In this document: piece after piece, positions 31,927 through 42,093 of the stretch
Numbering within the stretch: the stretch's first letter is position 1
How the letters are laid out: each line of letters opens with the position of its first letter
NCBI GenBank assembly: GCA_016706365.1
Contig: JADJJU010000013.1
Location: 1-62,661 of the forward strand
Reading direction: 5' to 3'
Source: Saprospiraceae bacterium
GTDB taxonomy: Bacteria; Bacteroidota; Bacteroidia; Chitinophagales; Saprospiraceae
Length of the DNA stretch: 62,661 nt
Notes under the pieces: model-generated
Databases searched by the model: none
What the model was told of the DNA's origin: nothing
Seen by the model: only the letters and a program-made list of their open reading frames with translations
Translations under genes and position numbers: made by a program

Positions 31927-32829
31927 CTAAATTGCGATTAACACAATGGCTAAGATAGCTAGAATAAGTCCAAGGATTTTGTTGCGATTCGATTTTTCTG
32001 CAAAGATCCAGTATCCCGTAGCGGTCGAACAAATGATTATTGACACATTGAGCAATGGAAACAGGACCGTACCACCCCATCCTGTTTCGATGGCAAGCAG
32101 GACGGAGTATACAGAAATAAAATTGGGCACTCCTAAAACGACCCCACCCGCGAGTTCTTTCCTGGTAAAACTAATTTTACGCATTATCAGTAAAACTGAA
32201 CCTATTATGATGCCAAGACATGCAGCCATGCTAAAGATAGCCGTAGAGAAATGTCCTCCATCGACATCCAGAATATATGTACTTTTTACATGGAAGATCG
32301 TTGTATCAATGGTACCATTGACAAGGAAAACCAACACCGGCAAGGCCAGGATCCAAAGTTTTGATCGTTTTTCTGAATTTGGTTTCTCAAAATTCCAATT
32401 GATAAGGATTATGGCTGCCATTGCCAAAATAATCCCTGTCCATTTCATAAAACCTGCTGATTCCTGAAAGAAAATAATAGCATAAAGGACAGTAATAATC
32501 ATGCTCACTTTCTGCATCATAGCGGTCAGGCCCATACCATGGTGCACGACGCATTGAGAAGCAAGATAAAATCCAATTGTAAAAATCACCCCAAGACTCA
32601 GTCCAAACGGGACCCATTCTGCTAACCAAAAATCGGGTGAAAGCAAATCTTTGTGATATAAGCCCCAACCGATGATGGAACAAATTAAATAGTTGATAAT
32701 TATAGCAGGGTAAGCTTGAACTTTATATTTGCTGAAATATTTGAATATCACTCCAATAAGGGTGTTAGTCATCACAGCAATTATAAATGCAATCATATAA
32801 AGACTTAATGAAATGGTAAAATTAAGCAA
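31927..32829 (-). CDS. EamA/DMT-superfamily transporter
   Basis: 300 residues with ten hydrophobic segments arranged as two five-helix repeats, the drug/metabolite transporter pattern. Basic residues at the loops (MRKISFTRKE, EKSNRNK) suggest cytoplasmic sides. The substrate is not predictable. First gene of a minus-strand unit with YigZ and CoaE. The 213 bp upstream hold nothing recognisable beyond AT-rich promoter-like sequence. Confidence 0.88.
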   Translation of the reverse strand: MLNFTISLSLYMIAFIIAVMTNTLIGVIFKYFSKYKVQAYPAIIINYLICSIIGWGLYHKDLLSPDFWLAEWVPFGLSLGVIFTIGFYLASQCVVHHGMGLTAMMQKVSMIITVLYAIIFFQESAGFMKWTGIILAMAAIILINWNFEKPNSEKRSKLWILALPVLVFLVNGTIDTTIFHVKSTYILDVDGGHFSTAIFSMAACLGIIIGSVLLIMRKISFTRKELAGGVVLGVPNFISVYSVLLAIETGWGGTVLFPLLNVSIIICSTATGYWIFAEKSNRNKILGLILAILAIVLIAI

Positions 32830-33042
32830 AGGTAGATGTGCAGTTCATCCTAATTGTTAAATTTGTCACGAAGAGCTAGCACAACATGATAGTTACGAAC
32901 AATTGAAAGAAAATGCGTTTTGTAATTGTCTTTAATTGAATTAAATATCCGATCAAATGAACGGTTTTCCGGTACCTGATTATGATACTTATTTCAAGCT
33001 GTGCATTTTTGAATAAACTTCTGAGCACGATAACATACATTT

Positions 33043-34519
33043 ATGAGCATACTTACATTGACAGGCACGATCGGTTTAATTGCGATTATATTTACTTTCA
33101 TTCTCAAGTTTAGTACCTCCAATATCAAAGTTCTGTGGTTGTCTATTCTTCAGAATTTTTGCGGAATACTATTTGTTTTTTCAGGCTGGGTAAAAGCTGT
33201 AGACCCTATGGGCACTGCTTTTAAAATGGAACAATATTTTGCAGAATTTGAGTCAACTTTTTCAGCGACATCATTTTCTTTTTAGCTCCGCTCTTCCCTG
33301 GCTTTCATCGATGAGTGTTGGTTTTTCAGTATTCATGATCATTTTGGAGATTGTAATGGGAATCATGTTGATTTTGGGATACAAGAAAAAATTAACCGCG
33401 TGGTTATTTTTCCTGATTGTGTTGTTCTTCACTTTCCTTACAGGATTCACCTTTCTTACAGGATATGTACCAACTGATGTTAATTTTTTCAGTTTCGGAC
33501 AATGGGGACCCTATGTGGAGACAAATATGAAGGTTACAGATTGTGGGTGTTTTGGTGATTTCATTAAATTAAAGCCTAAAGTTTCGTTTGTAAAGGACAT
33601 ATTCCTTATGGTTCCTGCGATCTTATTTCTAATCTACTATGCCAGATTCCACGAACTGTTTAAGCCACAAGTCAGACTGGCCATTACAGTAGTAAGTACA
33701 TTTGTCTTATTCTTATACTGCCTCAATAATTTCTACTGGAATGAGCCGCATATTGATTTCCGTCCATTCAGAGAAGGTGTCAATATCCGCGAACAAAAAG
33801 CAGCTGAAGAGGATGCAATGGCAAATGTTGAAGTGACCATGGTTATGAAAAATATTGCAGATGGGCGTATAGTAGAAATGTCTCAGGATCAATATATGAA
33901 GGAATTCAAATCCTATCCAAAGGAAGAATGGGAATTCCTGGAACCAAAGAAAAGTGAACCATCTATTGCTCAGACGAAAATTTCTGAATTCATGGTTGAG
34001 GACAAAGAGGGTCATGAAGTAGGAGAGGAGATACTAGCAGAAGAGGGATATAGCCTTATATTTATTACTTATAAATTTAAAGGTTCTTCCACTTACGAAA
34101 CCAGACAAGTAAGTGATACTACATATACACGGGATACAATTATCGGAACTGCAGGTGATACTACTGTTACTGAAGTTCCGGTTGTAAATACTTCGGAGCA
34201 GGATGTTGAAGTATTTGCCTGGGATCAAAAGTACCTTGACAGATTCAAAACATCAGTTAATGAACTTGCAGCAGCTGCTTTAAAAGATAATCATAAAGTA
34301 TTCGGGATTGTAGGTTCGGCTAGCAAGGAAGCTATTGATGATATAAGAGCTAAAGGGGAAATTCCTTTTGATTTCTATAAAGCTGATGATATTCTATTGA
34401 AAACAATCCAAAGATCCAACCCTGGTTTGTTATTAATGAAAGATGGTTTGGTTGTGAAAAAATGGCATCACAGGCATATGCCTGATTATGAGTCACTTAA
34501 AGAAGAATTTTTGAAGTAA
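33043..34519 (+). pseudogene. BT_3928-like (DoxX/MauE-type) membrane protein, frameshifted
   Basis: The first frame (ATG 33043) gives FVFSGWVKAVDPMGTAFKMEQYFAEF and ends at TAG 33283-33285. The second frame continues FLAPLFPWLSSMSVGFSVFMIILE to 34519. Adding one T to the T5 run at 33279-33283 restores about 491 residues. Five or so membrane segments in the first half, with the conserved FGQWGPYVETNMKVTDCGCFGDF block (Cys-Gly-Cys), mark the DoxX-related BT_3928 family of Bacteroidota. The C-terminal ~200 residues are extracytoplasmic and end in a thioredoxin-like stretch. Related MauE proteins support disulfide chemistry. The homopolymer indel is probably a sequence error. Confidence 0.85.
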
Positions 34520-34632
34520 TCAGTGCTTTAAGAAAAAATTTAATATTTTATTTTTCTTCATATGATGTGCAGATTCGAGTAATTTGCCTTTATTTGCATT
34601 GACTTTAAAATGTAAAGTACAAACCGTTCCTA

Positions 34633-35583
34633 ATGCTCAGCAGACGAAACATCCGTATCAAAGTAATGCAACTACTATTTTCTCTCAATAAAGATGAGAA
34701 ACCTGTTGCTAACAAAGTAGTAGACAAATTCGAGACTTATGTTAAGAAGTCTTTCGAATTGTACCTTTTCAACCTCTATGTTCTGACGGAGGTATGCCAA
34801 TATGCCAAGAAAGATGAAGAAAAAAGGCATGGCAAGTATCTCCCTACTCCTGAAGACTTATTATTCCGTGCCAAGTTACTTGAAAATGATTGTACACAGT
34901 CTTTGATCAGGAATCGCGATCTGAAAGGACTTTTTCAATATCACAAGTTTGAAGAATTCTATGACACAGATTTAAGCAGGAAGTTATATTTCGAATACTC
35001 GAAGACAGATGAGTATAAGGATTATGTGTACAACAGCGAATCTACAGAGATCCACGATATCAAAGCTTTATTAGAACTTTACAAGAGTTGTATTAAAAAT
35101 GAGCTTTGCGCAGAACTTATGGAAGATCATTATTCCAATCTGACAGATGACAAATCACTTGTAGTAGGTGTAATGAAGAAAACGATCAAATCACTTCCTG
35201 TGGAAGGTCTTTTCTTCAATGACTATAAACCTGCTGAGGAAGCCGTCAATGAATTTGGTAATATTTTGCTGCATGATGTAATAGAACAGGATGAAAGACT
35301 CCTGGGTATGATCGAACCGGTTCTTAAAAACTGGGATGCTGACCGCGTTGCAAATATTGATATGATTCTTCTCAAAATGGCGATTTCAGAGATGATTCTG
35401 TTCCCAACTATCCCTACCACAGTAACTATCAACGAATACATTGAAATCTCAAAAATGTATTCTACTGAGAAAAGCAAAGACTTCATCAATGGAGTACTTG
35501 AAAGAATGGTAGAGGTGCTTAAAGAGCAGGGCAAGTTGAATAAAACCGGAAGGGGACTGGGAGAGGAACTGAGCGATTCCTAA
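34633..35583 (+). CDS. nusB: Transcription antitermination/rRNA maturation factor NusB (long form)
   Basis: 316 residues. MLSRRNIRIKVMQLLFS at the start and the C-terminal NusB domain (DADRVANIDMILLKMAISEMILFPTIPTTVTINEYIEISKMYS, then KDFINGVL) are clear. The middle ~150 residues are a Bacteroidota-type insertion. NusB binds boxA RNA with S10 and promotes antitermination of rRNA operons. It lies 113 bp after the BT_3928-like gene in the same direction and is followed by repeat DNA. Confidence 0.95.
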   Translation: MLSRRNIRIKVMQLLFSLNKDEKPVANKVVDKFETYVKKSFELYLFNLYVLTEVCQYAKKDEEKRHGKYLPTPEDLLFRAKLLENDCTQSLIRNRDLKGLFQYHKFEEFYDTDLSRKLYFEYSKTDEYKDYVYNSESTEIHDIKALLELYKSCIKNELCAELMEDHYSNLTDDKSLVVGVMKKTIKSLPVEGLFFNDYKPAEEAVNEFGNILLHDVIEQDERLLGMIEPVLKNWDADRVANIDMILLKMAISEMILFPTIPTTVTINEYIEISKMYSTEKSKDFINGVLERMVEVLKEQGKLNKTGRGLGEELSDS

Positions 35584-35676
35584 ACAGCGAGCTATTAGCT
35601 TGTTAGCTTTTAGCTTTTGGCAAACAGCCGGTGTGAAGATTTTCATTTTAGCTCAAATCCTCCTTAATACTTCGCA

Positions 35677-35710
35677 GATGGTCCGGGTCTCCGACCCGGA
35701 TTAAAAACTC
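35677..35710 (-). repeat. Two-hairpin element, partial copy 5
   Basis: GATGGTC-CCGGGTC-tcc-GACCCGG-ATT (35679-35702) is the inverse of the second hairpin and ACCATC tail of copies 1-4, with a stem (CCGGGTC) that differs from theirs but still pairs. The first hairpin is missing. Confidence 0.55.
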
Positions 35711-35845
35711 CCACTTAACGCTCACACTATTCACAAGCTGGCGTCTCCTGACGCAGAGTATCATTGCTTCGATCAGCGAAAACAGCCACATGCGCGGAAC
35801 AAGGGGCTGAGGAGATATTTTGTGGGATGGACATATAAATTTGCC

Positions 35846-35930
35846 AATTTAGATATCAAATTCCAATTTGTACTACAGAAAAGTTATACATTTCTTGTTG
35901 CCTATCACGAAAAATTTGCAAATTATTACT
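35846..35930 (+). repeat. Dispersed ~85-bp block, copy 2
   Basis: Matches 4238-4330 in order (ATCAAATTC, TGTA, ATACATTTCTTG, TGCC, ACGAAAAATTTGCAAATTA). Here it precedes the GACATCACC array, whereas at 4 kb it follows it. Confidence 0.5.
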
Positions 35931-35997
35931 TGCATCAGCCGGGAAGAAGCTACAAGCTACAAACTGCAAGGAGAGAAGTCGCCTACTTGTTTTGTGC

Positions 35998-36119
35998 GTC
36001 AGCCATCACTTTTATATTTTCGAAGCGAAGCTGAATAAAATATAAAGACATCACTTTTTCATGGATTGCACCATGAAAAAACATCACCTTGTAAGTCGGA
36101 GGCGCAGCAAGACATCACC
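35998..36119 (+). repeat. Direct repeat/palindromic spacer array, copy B (GACATCACC type)
   Basis: CATCAC (36004-36009), GACATCAC (36047-36054), ACATCACC (36081-36088), GACATCACC (36111-36119). Spacers: TTTATATTTT with AAAATATAAA (36011-36046) and TTTTTCATGG-attgca-CCATGAAAAA (36055-36080), then a 22-nt spacer ending CAA. Very similar to copy A at 4034, with changed loops. The rest of the gap 35584-36278 has a degenerate period-7 tract near 35590-35625 and the promoter of guaA. Confidence 0.75.
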
Positions 36120-36219
36120 TTGCTACGAGTGTACTTCCGAAATGGCTGCCCCAACTAAACCAAACGGCCCAATCATCCGCTTAATCTATTATTTTTCCTG
36201 CCATTCCCGCAACTCATGT

Positions 36220-36227
36220 TATATTTG
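36220..36227 (+). promoter_or_regulatory. Putative Bacteroidota -7 box for guaA
   Basis: TATATTTG matches TAnnTTTG. A T-rich -33 region (ATTTTTCCTG) lies about 20 nt upstream. It is 52 bp before the guaA ATG. Confidence 0.5.
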
Positions 36228-36278
36228 CGGCTTATTGCTAAATCGGGCCCCATACATCATCCCTATAGTCTTTAAACA

Positions 36279-37821
36279 ATGAAGGAAAAAGTAATCATAC
36301 TGGATTTTGGTTCTCAATATACTCAGTTGATTGCCAGAAGAATACGCGAATTAAATGTGTATAGCGAAATTGTTCCTTATCATACTGAGATCAATTTATC
36401 AGATCCAGGTATCAAGGCTGTCATATTTTCCGGGAGTCCTTTTTCAGTCAATGCTGTGGATGCTTTATTTCCACCATTGATTGCCGTTTCTGATCATTTT
36501 CCGGTTTTGGGAATATGCTACGGAGCGCAGTTAATGGCAAAACATTATGGAGGAACAGTGGCTGCTTCCAGTAAGAGAGTATGGTAAAGCTTTACTGAAG
36601 ATTGAAGATTCAACTGATTTCTTATTCAAAAATATACCGGAACAATCCCAGGTATGGATGTCACATTCTGACACAGTCAAAGTAGTTCCGGATGGATTCA
36701 CAAAGCTAGCCTCTACAGAAGGAATTGAAGTAGCTGCTTTTCGTTCGAATCCCGGGCTTACGCCACATCCTCTTTATTGTATTCAGTTTCATCCGGAAGT
36801 GACACATAGTTTGCATGGGCTGGAGTTATTGAGAAATTTTCTGTTTGATGTTTCGGGCTGCACCGGAGACTGGACACCGGCATCGTTTGTTGAAGAAGCA
36901 GTTGAAAAACTTAAGGATCAAATAGGTGAGGAAAAAGTGCTCATGGCCTTATCAGGAGGAGTGGATTCTTCTGTGGGAGCTATGTTGCTGCATCATGCTA
37001 TAGGAGACAGATTGATTTGTTTTTTCGTGGATAATGGCTTGTTGCGTAAGGATGAATATGAAAGAGTCCTGGAATCATATCTTGGAATGGGGCTGAACAT
37101 TGTCGGTGTGGATGCAAAAAATGAGTTTTATACTGCTTTGAGAGGCTTGAGCGATCCTGAGTTGAAGCGCAAAGCAATTGGCAGGACATTTATTGAAGTT
37201 TTCGAGGCAGAAGCGAAGAAACTGGATGATATTAAATGGTTGGGTCAGGGTACGATTTATCCTGATGTCATTGAATCAATTTCTGTTCACGGACCTTCCA
37301 TGACCATCAAATCTCATCACAATGTCGGTGGTCTGCCGGAAAAACTTCATTTGAAAATAGTCGAACCTTTGCGGATGCTTTTCAAGGATGAGGTTAGGAG
37401 GGTCGGTCGTGCAATGGGGATGCGGGAAGAATTGATTGGCAGGCATCCCTTCCCCGGACCCGGTCTTGGAATACGTATATTGGGTGAAATAACCCCTGAA
37501 CGGGTTCGTTTATTACAGGAAGCTGATGATATATTTATCTCTCAGTTGAAGTCAAGCGGATTGTACGATGATGTTTGGCAGGCAGGAGTGATATTGTTAC
37601 CCGTATATTCAGTAGGTGTTATGGGAGATGAACGCACATATGAACAGGCAGTTGCACTTAGGGCTGTGAGTTCTACGGATGGGATGACTGCTGAATGGAG
37701 CAGGTTGCCTTATGATTTTTTGGCAAAAGTATCCACAGATATTATTAATCAGGTAAAAGGAATTAACAGGGTCGTATATGATATCAGTACAAAGCCACCG
37801 GCTACTATTGAATGGGAATAG
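36279..37821 (+). pseudogene. guaA: GMP synthase, frameshifted in this sequence
   Basis: The first frame (ATG 36279) encodes the glutamine amidotransferase start (VIILDFGSQYTQLIARRIREL, catalytic Cys in LGICYGAQLM) and runs into a stop after SSKRVW. The second frame continues with REYGKALLKIE, the amidotransferase His/Glu (QFHPEVTHS), the ATP pyrophosphatase loop ALSGGVDSSVGAMLL and the dimerisation domain to 37821. At 36571-36580 (GTAAGAGAGT) loss of one AG pair, or gain of one base, explains the shift. GuaA makes GMP from XMP with glutamine and ATP, usually an important housekeeping gene. All motifs are intact, so I favour a sequence error or a very recent lesion. Confidence 0.93.
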
Positions 37822-39201
37822 GATAGGAGTCTTTATACTTTTGAGTTTCCTCTTGCTGAGCACAGGAGCTTGTGCTCTTTTCAATAAGGCTTCCACTAGT
37901 CCCACTACAAACCCAGATACAAAACCAGCGGAAGAGGTCAAGCCCCGGCCTACTATTCCTGTAGAAAAAGTTGATACCATGGAGTGGAAAAAGCCTGATG
38001 AAAAGACAACGACCGGGCCAATTCGCAAACAGGAAGTAATCATTCCTGATCATCCTGAAAAAGTCAATATCCCTAAAAAGGACAAATATAACGTGGGGTT
38101 TTACTGCCTCTTTATTCACAATTGCAAAAAGATGTGCTGAATGATAACGTACTCAAGATGGTCCATTTTGCTTCAGGTTTACGGATGGCTGTGGGTAAAC
38201 TGAGGCAGGAAAATGTATCCCTGAATATCAAAGTTCTGGATATTGAGTTACATTCGAATCGGCTTGAAGATCTTATTGCAGCTGATTCCCTGAAGGAATT
38301 TGATTTCATTGTCGGACCTTTTAAGGCCGATCATTTGCAGACTTTATCTGCTTACTGCCGGAAGGAAGGTAAGGTATTGGTTTCGCCATGGAACACAAGT
38401 CCTAGCATTACTAAAGACAATCCATTTTATTTTCAACTGAATCCCGGCCTTAAAGTACATTGTGAGGCTATTTCTAAGGATATTATTTCAAATTTCAAAT
38501 CCTCACAAGTCGTTTTAGTTGCCAGGGAAATGGATACAAGAGAAAAAGAATATTTTCCATATTTTACAAATTCTGTTGCCTTCAAGTCTTCTCCAACTCA
38601 TAAGAATAAAATCTCTCAATTGCTTATGAAATCTGACAAAAGTGGCAGACTCAGCGGAGAGGCAATTCGTAATAAAATGGTTGAAAATCAAACTACAGTT
38701 TTCATTGTTCCTTACTGGGCTGAAGAAGCATTTATACTTCAATTCCTGCATGCATTGAATAGAGAAGTCAGCGATAAATATCCGGTGGTAGTTTATGGTT
38801 TACCTCAATGGCTTGAATTTGGTAAACTCACATATGATCTCTTCGAGAAATTGCAGGTGAGATTGAGTTACAGTGGTTTTATTGATAAAAGTGATCCTGA
38901 AGTCATAAGCTTTCGTCAAACATTTTTTGATCAAAACGGTGTACTGCCATTGGAAGATGCATTCTATGGCCATGATGTAATGTATTGGTTGGGAACGGAA
39001 ATAAAAAGAACAAAGTCGGATTTCATAAATAAGGTTCATAAAAAACATCAGACCGGCCTGTTTAATCCCATTGATCTGCATAGAATCAGCTATTCAGGCG
39101 GGGCAGTATCTGATAATTTTTCAACCTTTGATATCACCGAAAATCAAGCTATATCGATTATAAGACTGGTAGATTACAGATTCCGGATCGCCAACCAGTA
39201 A
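37808..39201 (+). pseudogene. PBP1-type ligand-binding lipoprotein, frameshifted
   Basis: A TTG or earlier start gives GVFILLSFLLLSTGAC-ALF, a signal peptide with a lipoprotein-like Cys, then a Pro/Lys/Thr-rich linker to KKDKYNV. The G4 run at 38095-38098 shifts the frame. LPLYSQLQKDVLNDN continues in the next frame to 39201. Adding one G restores about 464 residues. The second part (FDFIVGPFKADHLQTLSAYCRKEGKVLVSPW and HDVMYWLGTEI) matches the periplasmic-binding-protein type 1 fold of branched-chain amino-acid receptors. In Bacteroidota these lipoproteins occur without an ABC transporter. The start overlaps the end of guaA, suggesting coupling. Confidence 0.8.
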
Positions 39202-39270
39202 GTAACTTTTGTTAGCATTTTGATGAGTCATCCAAATTGATTCATGCTTCATCCTTAAATGCATTGAAGA

Positions 39271-40632
39271 ATGTACAGATCAATCAACCCATATAATCAG
39301 ATTCTCAATGCCAGTTATGAGTCAACTCCCAAAAAAGAATTTGCAGACATTATTCAACAATCCTCTAATGTTTTTAAAAACTTTTGGAGGAATCTGACAG
39401 TTGCTGATAGGGTGGATTCTCTGAAAAATCTTCCTGAGTTGATGAAAGCCAAACGAGAAGATCTGGCTTTTATGATTACTTCTGAAATGGGCAAACCGAT
39501 TTCTCAGTCACGGGCAGAAATCGACAAAAGCATATTGCTTTGTGAATATTATCTCACGGAAGCTGAAGGAATTTTGCAGCCCCAGACCAGAAATTTTCCG
39601 GATAAAATATTTGAAGTTCATTATGAACCATTGGGTGTGATTCTTGGAATTATGCCCTGGAATTTCCCTATCTGGCAGGCATTCAGGTTTGCTATTCCTA
39701 CCTTGTTAGCTGGGAACACAATCTTATTAAAGCCAGCTTCGTCAGTGCCCTTGTCCGGGAAAAAGATGGAAGAATTAATAGGGGAGTCCTTACAAAAAGA
39801 GTTTGTATTTACATGCATTCTTCCGGAACAGGATCATATTGAAAGCATAATAGCACATCCATTAGTACGTGGTGTTTCAATAACAGGCAGCACAAGAGCA
39901 GGAGCTGCTGTTGCTGAAAGGGCCGGAAAGTATCTGAAAAAATGTGTTTTGGAATTGGGTGGTTCGGATCCCTTTATTGTCTGGCATGATGCAGATCTGG
40001 ATAAAGCAGCTTCCAGAGCTGTGGAATCGCGTATGAATAATAATGGGCAAACTTGCAATGCAGCTAAGAGATGGCTGATTCATGAGAGAGTCTATGATGA
40101 TTTTCTCAATCTGATTAAAGAAAAAATCCAGGCATTAAAAATTGGAGATCCTCTGGATGAAGAAGTTTCTATCTCAACAATCTCATCAGAGCTTATTTAT
40201 AAGGAAGTGCATCAGCAAATTAAAAAGGCTATCAATCAGGGAGCTGAAATTTGGACTGTGGATGGAGATCCAACAGCTAAGTGGCAGATCCTCCCTGGTA
40301 TTTTGACAAATGTCAGCAACACTTCCGCTATCGCTAATGAGGAATTATTCGGACCTGTCGCTCAATTATATTCATTCAGTGATGAGGATGAAATGATACG
40401 AATTGCCAATCAAACAGATTTTGGTCTGGGATGCAGTATCTGGACAGCTGATCTTGAAAAAGCGCGAAAATGGTCGGGTCAATTAGATTGTGGATATATT
40501 TCTATCAACCAAATGCTGAGCTCAGATCCAAGGGTACCTTTTGGAGGAGTGAAAAACTCAGGAGTTGGAAGAGAATTAGGACCTGAAGGTTTACTTGAAT
40601 TTGTAAATGTTCAGACAATACAATTGCCATGA
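39271..40632 (+). CDS. Aldehyde dehydrogenase, succinate-semialdehyde type
   Basis: 453 residues. NAD(P)-binding and catalytic motifs: GIMPWNFPIWQA, LLKPASSVPLSG, the glutamate in LELGGSDPFIVW, the nucleophile in NNGQTCNAAKR, and EELFGPVAQLYSF. The short length and the GIMPWNFP/GQTC forms are typical of NAD(P)-dependent succinate-semialdehyde dehydrogenases (GabD/YneI-like), which feed GABA-derived carbon into the TCA cycle. The exact aldehyde remains uncertain. Its stop overlaps the next gene (4 bp), so it is coupled to the methyltransferase. Confidence 0.92.
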   Translation: MYRSINPYNQILNASYESTPKKEFADIIQQSSNVFKNFWRNLTVADRVDSLKNLPELMKAKREDLAFMITSEMGKPISQSRAEIDKSILLCEYYLTEAEGILQPQTRNFPDKIFEVHYEPLGVILGIMPWNFPIWQAFRFAIPTLLAGNTILLKPASSVPLSGKKMEELIGESLQKEFVFTCILPEQDHIESIIAHPLVRGVSITGSTRAGAAVAERAGKYLKKCVLELGGSDPFIVWHDADLDKAASRAVESRMNNNGQTCNAAKRWLIHERVYDDFLNLIKEKIQALKIGDPLDEEVSISTISSELIYKEVHQQIKKAINQGAEIWTVDGDPTAKWQILPGILTNVSNTSAIANEELFGPVAQLYSFSDEDEMIRIANQTDFGLGCSIWTADLEKARKWSGQLDCGYISINQMLSSDPRVPFGGVKNSGVGRELGPEGLLEFVNVQTIQLP

Positions 40633-41267
40633 TGAATGAACGAAGAAAGGAAAAAATTGAGAAGGTAGCCATCCATCGTCAATTGGATCTGACTGTGATT
40701 CTGGAAAATATTCAGGATCCACATAATCTGGGTGCAGTGCTGAGATCCTGTGATGCTGTGGGAATCAGAGAAATTTATACCGTTTATTCCGATGGAGATT
40801 ACATTTACAAACCTATCCCTTTAGGCAAGAAATCAACTATGGGAACCCGAAAGTGGGTAGATGTTCACCATTTTACTGATCTTCAACAATGCATGGATAC
40901 CGTCAGAAGTCGCTATTCCAGGATCCTTGGAGCAATCCCTGTTGATTCATCCTCCTCCATATTTGATCTCGACCTCTGTCAGCCCACCGCACTGATGTTT
41001 GGTAATGAAAAACATGGTCTAACAGAACCTGCGATTGAACTTTGTGATGGCTTTTTCTACATTCCTCAGGTAGGAATGGTAGAGAGCCTAAATCTCTCAG
41101 TTGCCTGTGCTGTCAGTTTGTACGAATCATTTCGCCAGCGGCAGCAGGCAGGTTATTTTCAAATAAATGAAGAAGAGCTTTCTTCCGGAATCCAGCAATT
41201 AAAAGAAGAATATATTGAGAGAGGAAAATCACGGGAAAGTGCGAGGAAGACGGAGATGAAGTCATGA
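40629..41267 (+). CDS. TrmH/SpoU-family RNA 2'-O-methyltransferase
   Basis: 212 residues. Motif 1 (ILENIQDPHNLGAVLRSCDAVG), motif 2 (MFGNEKHGL) and motif 3 (IPQVGMVESLNLSVA) of the knotted SPOUT fold are complete. It transfers a methyl group from SAM to a ribose 2'-OH. The C-terminal basic tail (RGKSRESARKTEMKS) and overall form resemble TrmH, which modifies G18 of tRNA, but rRNA targets cannot be excluded. The ATGA overlap with the aldehyde dehydrogenase is a context oddity, probably only co-transcription. Confidence 0.93.
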   Translation: MMNERRKEKIEKVAIHRQLDLTVILENIQDPHNLGAVLRSCDAVGIREIYTVYSDGDYIYKPIPLGKKSTMGTRKWVDVHHFTDLQQCMDTVRSRYSRILGAIPVDSSSSIFDLDLCQPTALMFGNEKHGLTEPAIELCDGFFYIPQVGMVESLNLSVACAVSLYESFRQRQQAGYFQINEEELSSGIQQLKEEYIERGKSRESARKTEMKS

Positions 41268-41363
41268 GTTCAACTTTAATAAGCAATATTACATTTTGAA
41301 ATAGCTTTCTTTCGAAATTCCTGCCTTTTTCAACTTATTGATAACTGCCTCTGTTATTACCAC

Positions 41364-41747
41364 ATGGAAGAAATTAAATCAGAGCCGCTCACGCTCGTCA
41401 TAGGTGCATCACCCGATCCATCCCGATATGCATATCTTGCATGCAACATGCTGGAAAACAATGAAAAATCCTGGCAACCAATAGGCATTAAGAAAGGTGA
41501 GGTCCTGGGTAAGAAAATATTAGACATGAGATCTAAACCTGATCCGGGAGCGGTTGATACCCTAACATTGTACATTGGTACCCGCAATCAGGCAGAATGG
41601 GAGGATTATTGGCTTTCTCTGAAACCCCGCCGAATTATATTCAATCCAGGAACAGAAAATCCTTCTTTCGCAAGTAAAGCCAAAGAACAAGGAATAGAGG
41701 TTGTTCAGGCTTGTACATTGGTAATGATTTCTACAGGACAGTATTGA
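41364..41747 (+). CDS. CoA-binding domain protein (YccU-like)
   Basis: 127 residues, a single Rossmann-type CoA-binding domain. TLVIGASPDPSRYAYLACNML holds the glycine turn, EWEDYWLSLKPRRIIFNPGTENPSF the typical central segment, and EVVQACTLVMISTGQY the end. Stand-alone members such as YccU bind CoA and have no known reaction. The gene is 97 bp after the methyltransferase and is followed by an array of palindromic repeats. Confidence 0.9.
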   Translation: MEEIKSEPLTLVIGASPDPSRYAYLACNMLENNEKSWQPIGIKKGEVLGKKILDMRSKPDPGAVDTLTLYIGTRNQAEWEDYWLSLKPRRIIFNPGTENPSFASKAKEQGIEVVQACTLVMISTGQY

Positions 41748-41783
41748 CAAGGGGGAGGCTTAAGGAGGATTATTCGAAGGAAT

Positions 41784-41900
41784 GTGATGTCTTTCTGCAC
41801 CTTCGGTTTGAAAGGTGATGTTTTTTCATGGGATGAACCATGAAAAAGTGATGTCTTACAGCTATTTTCGGCTCCGCCTCAATAGCTGTAAGGTGATGTG
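41784..41900 (-). repeat. Direct repeat/palindromic spacer array, copy C (GACATCACC type)
   Basis: Read on the minus strand: CACATCACC, spacer TTACAGCTATT..AATAGCTGTAA (41856-41891), GACATCAC (41848-41855), spacer TTTTTCATGG-ttcatc-CCATGAAAAA (41822-41847), ACATCACC (41814-41821), a third spacer with TTTC..GAAA, GACATCAC (41784-41791). The first spacer has a stem unrelated in sequence to those at 4048 and 36011 yet is still palindromic. Confidence 0.75.
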
Positions 41901-41989
41901 CTTCGCAGGCCCCTTCATGCATCTATTCCCTGGCTGTTAACTAAACTTCTCAACTCTTAAACATCTTTATTACCTGGCTGTTCCGCTTC

Positions 41990-42030
41990 AACGCTTCAAC
42001 GCTTCAACGCTTCAACGCTTCAACGCTTCA
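41990..42030. repeat. Octanucleotide tandem repeat (CTTCAACG)n
   Basis: About five CTTCAACG copies in the intergenic region before the SIMPL gene, with a CGATTAACCGATTACC-type sequence after it. Confidence 0.85.
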
Positions 42031-42093
42031 ACTGGCTGTTTACCGGGCTGTTATCGATTAACCGATTACCCAATTAACCGGGCATACACCTGT

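Noticed and set aside
31925..32080. N-terminal extension of the YigZ-type gene
   Set aside because: It lies inside the transporter gene in another frame; the conserved start MAEDVFHTI is at 31924.
35822..36282. Small frames upstream of guaA
   Set aside because: They lie in the dispersed 85-bp block and the GACATCACC array; no protein features.
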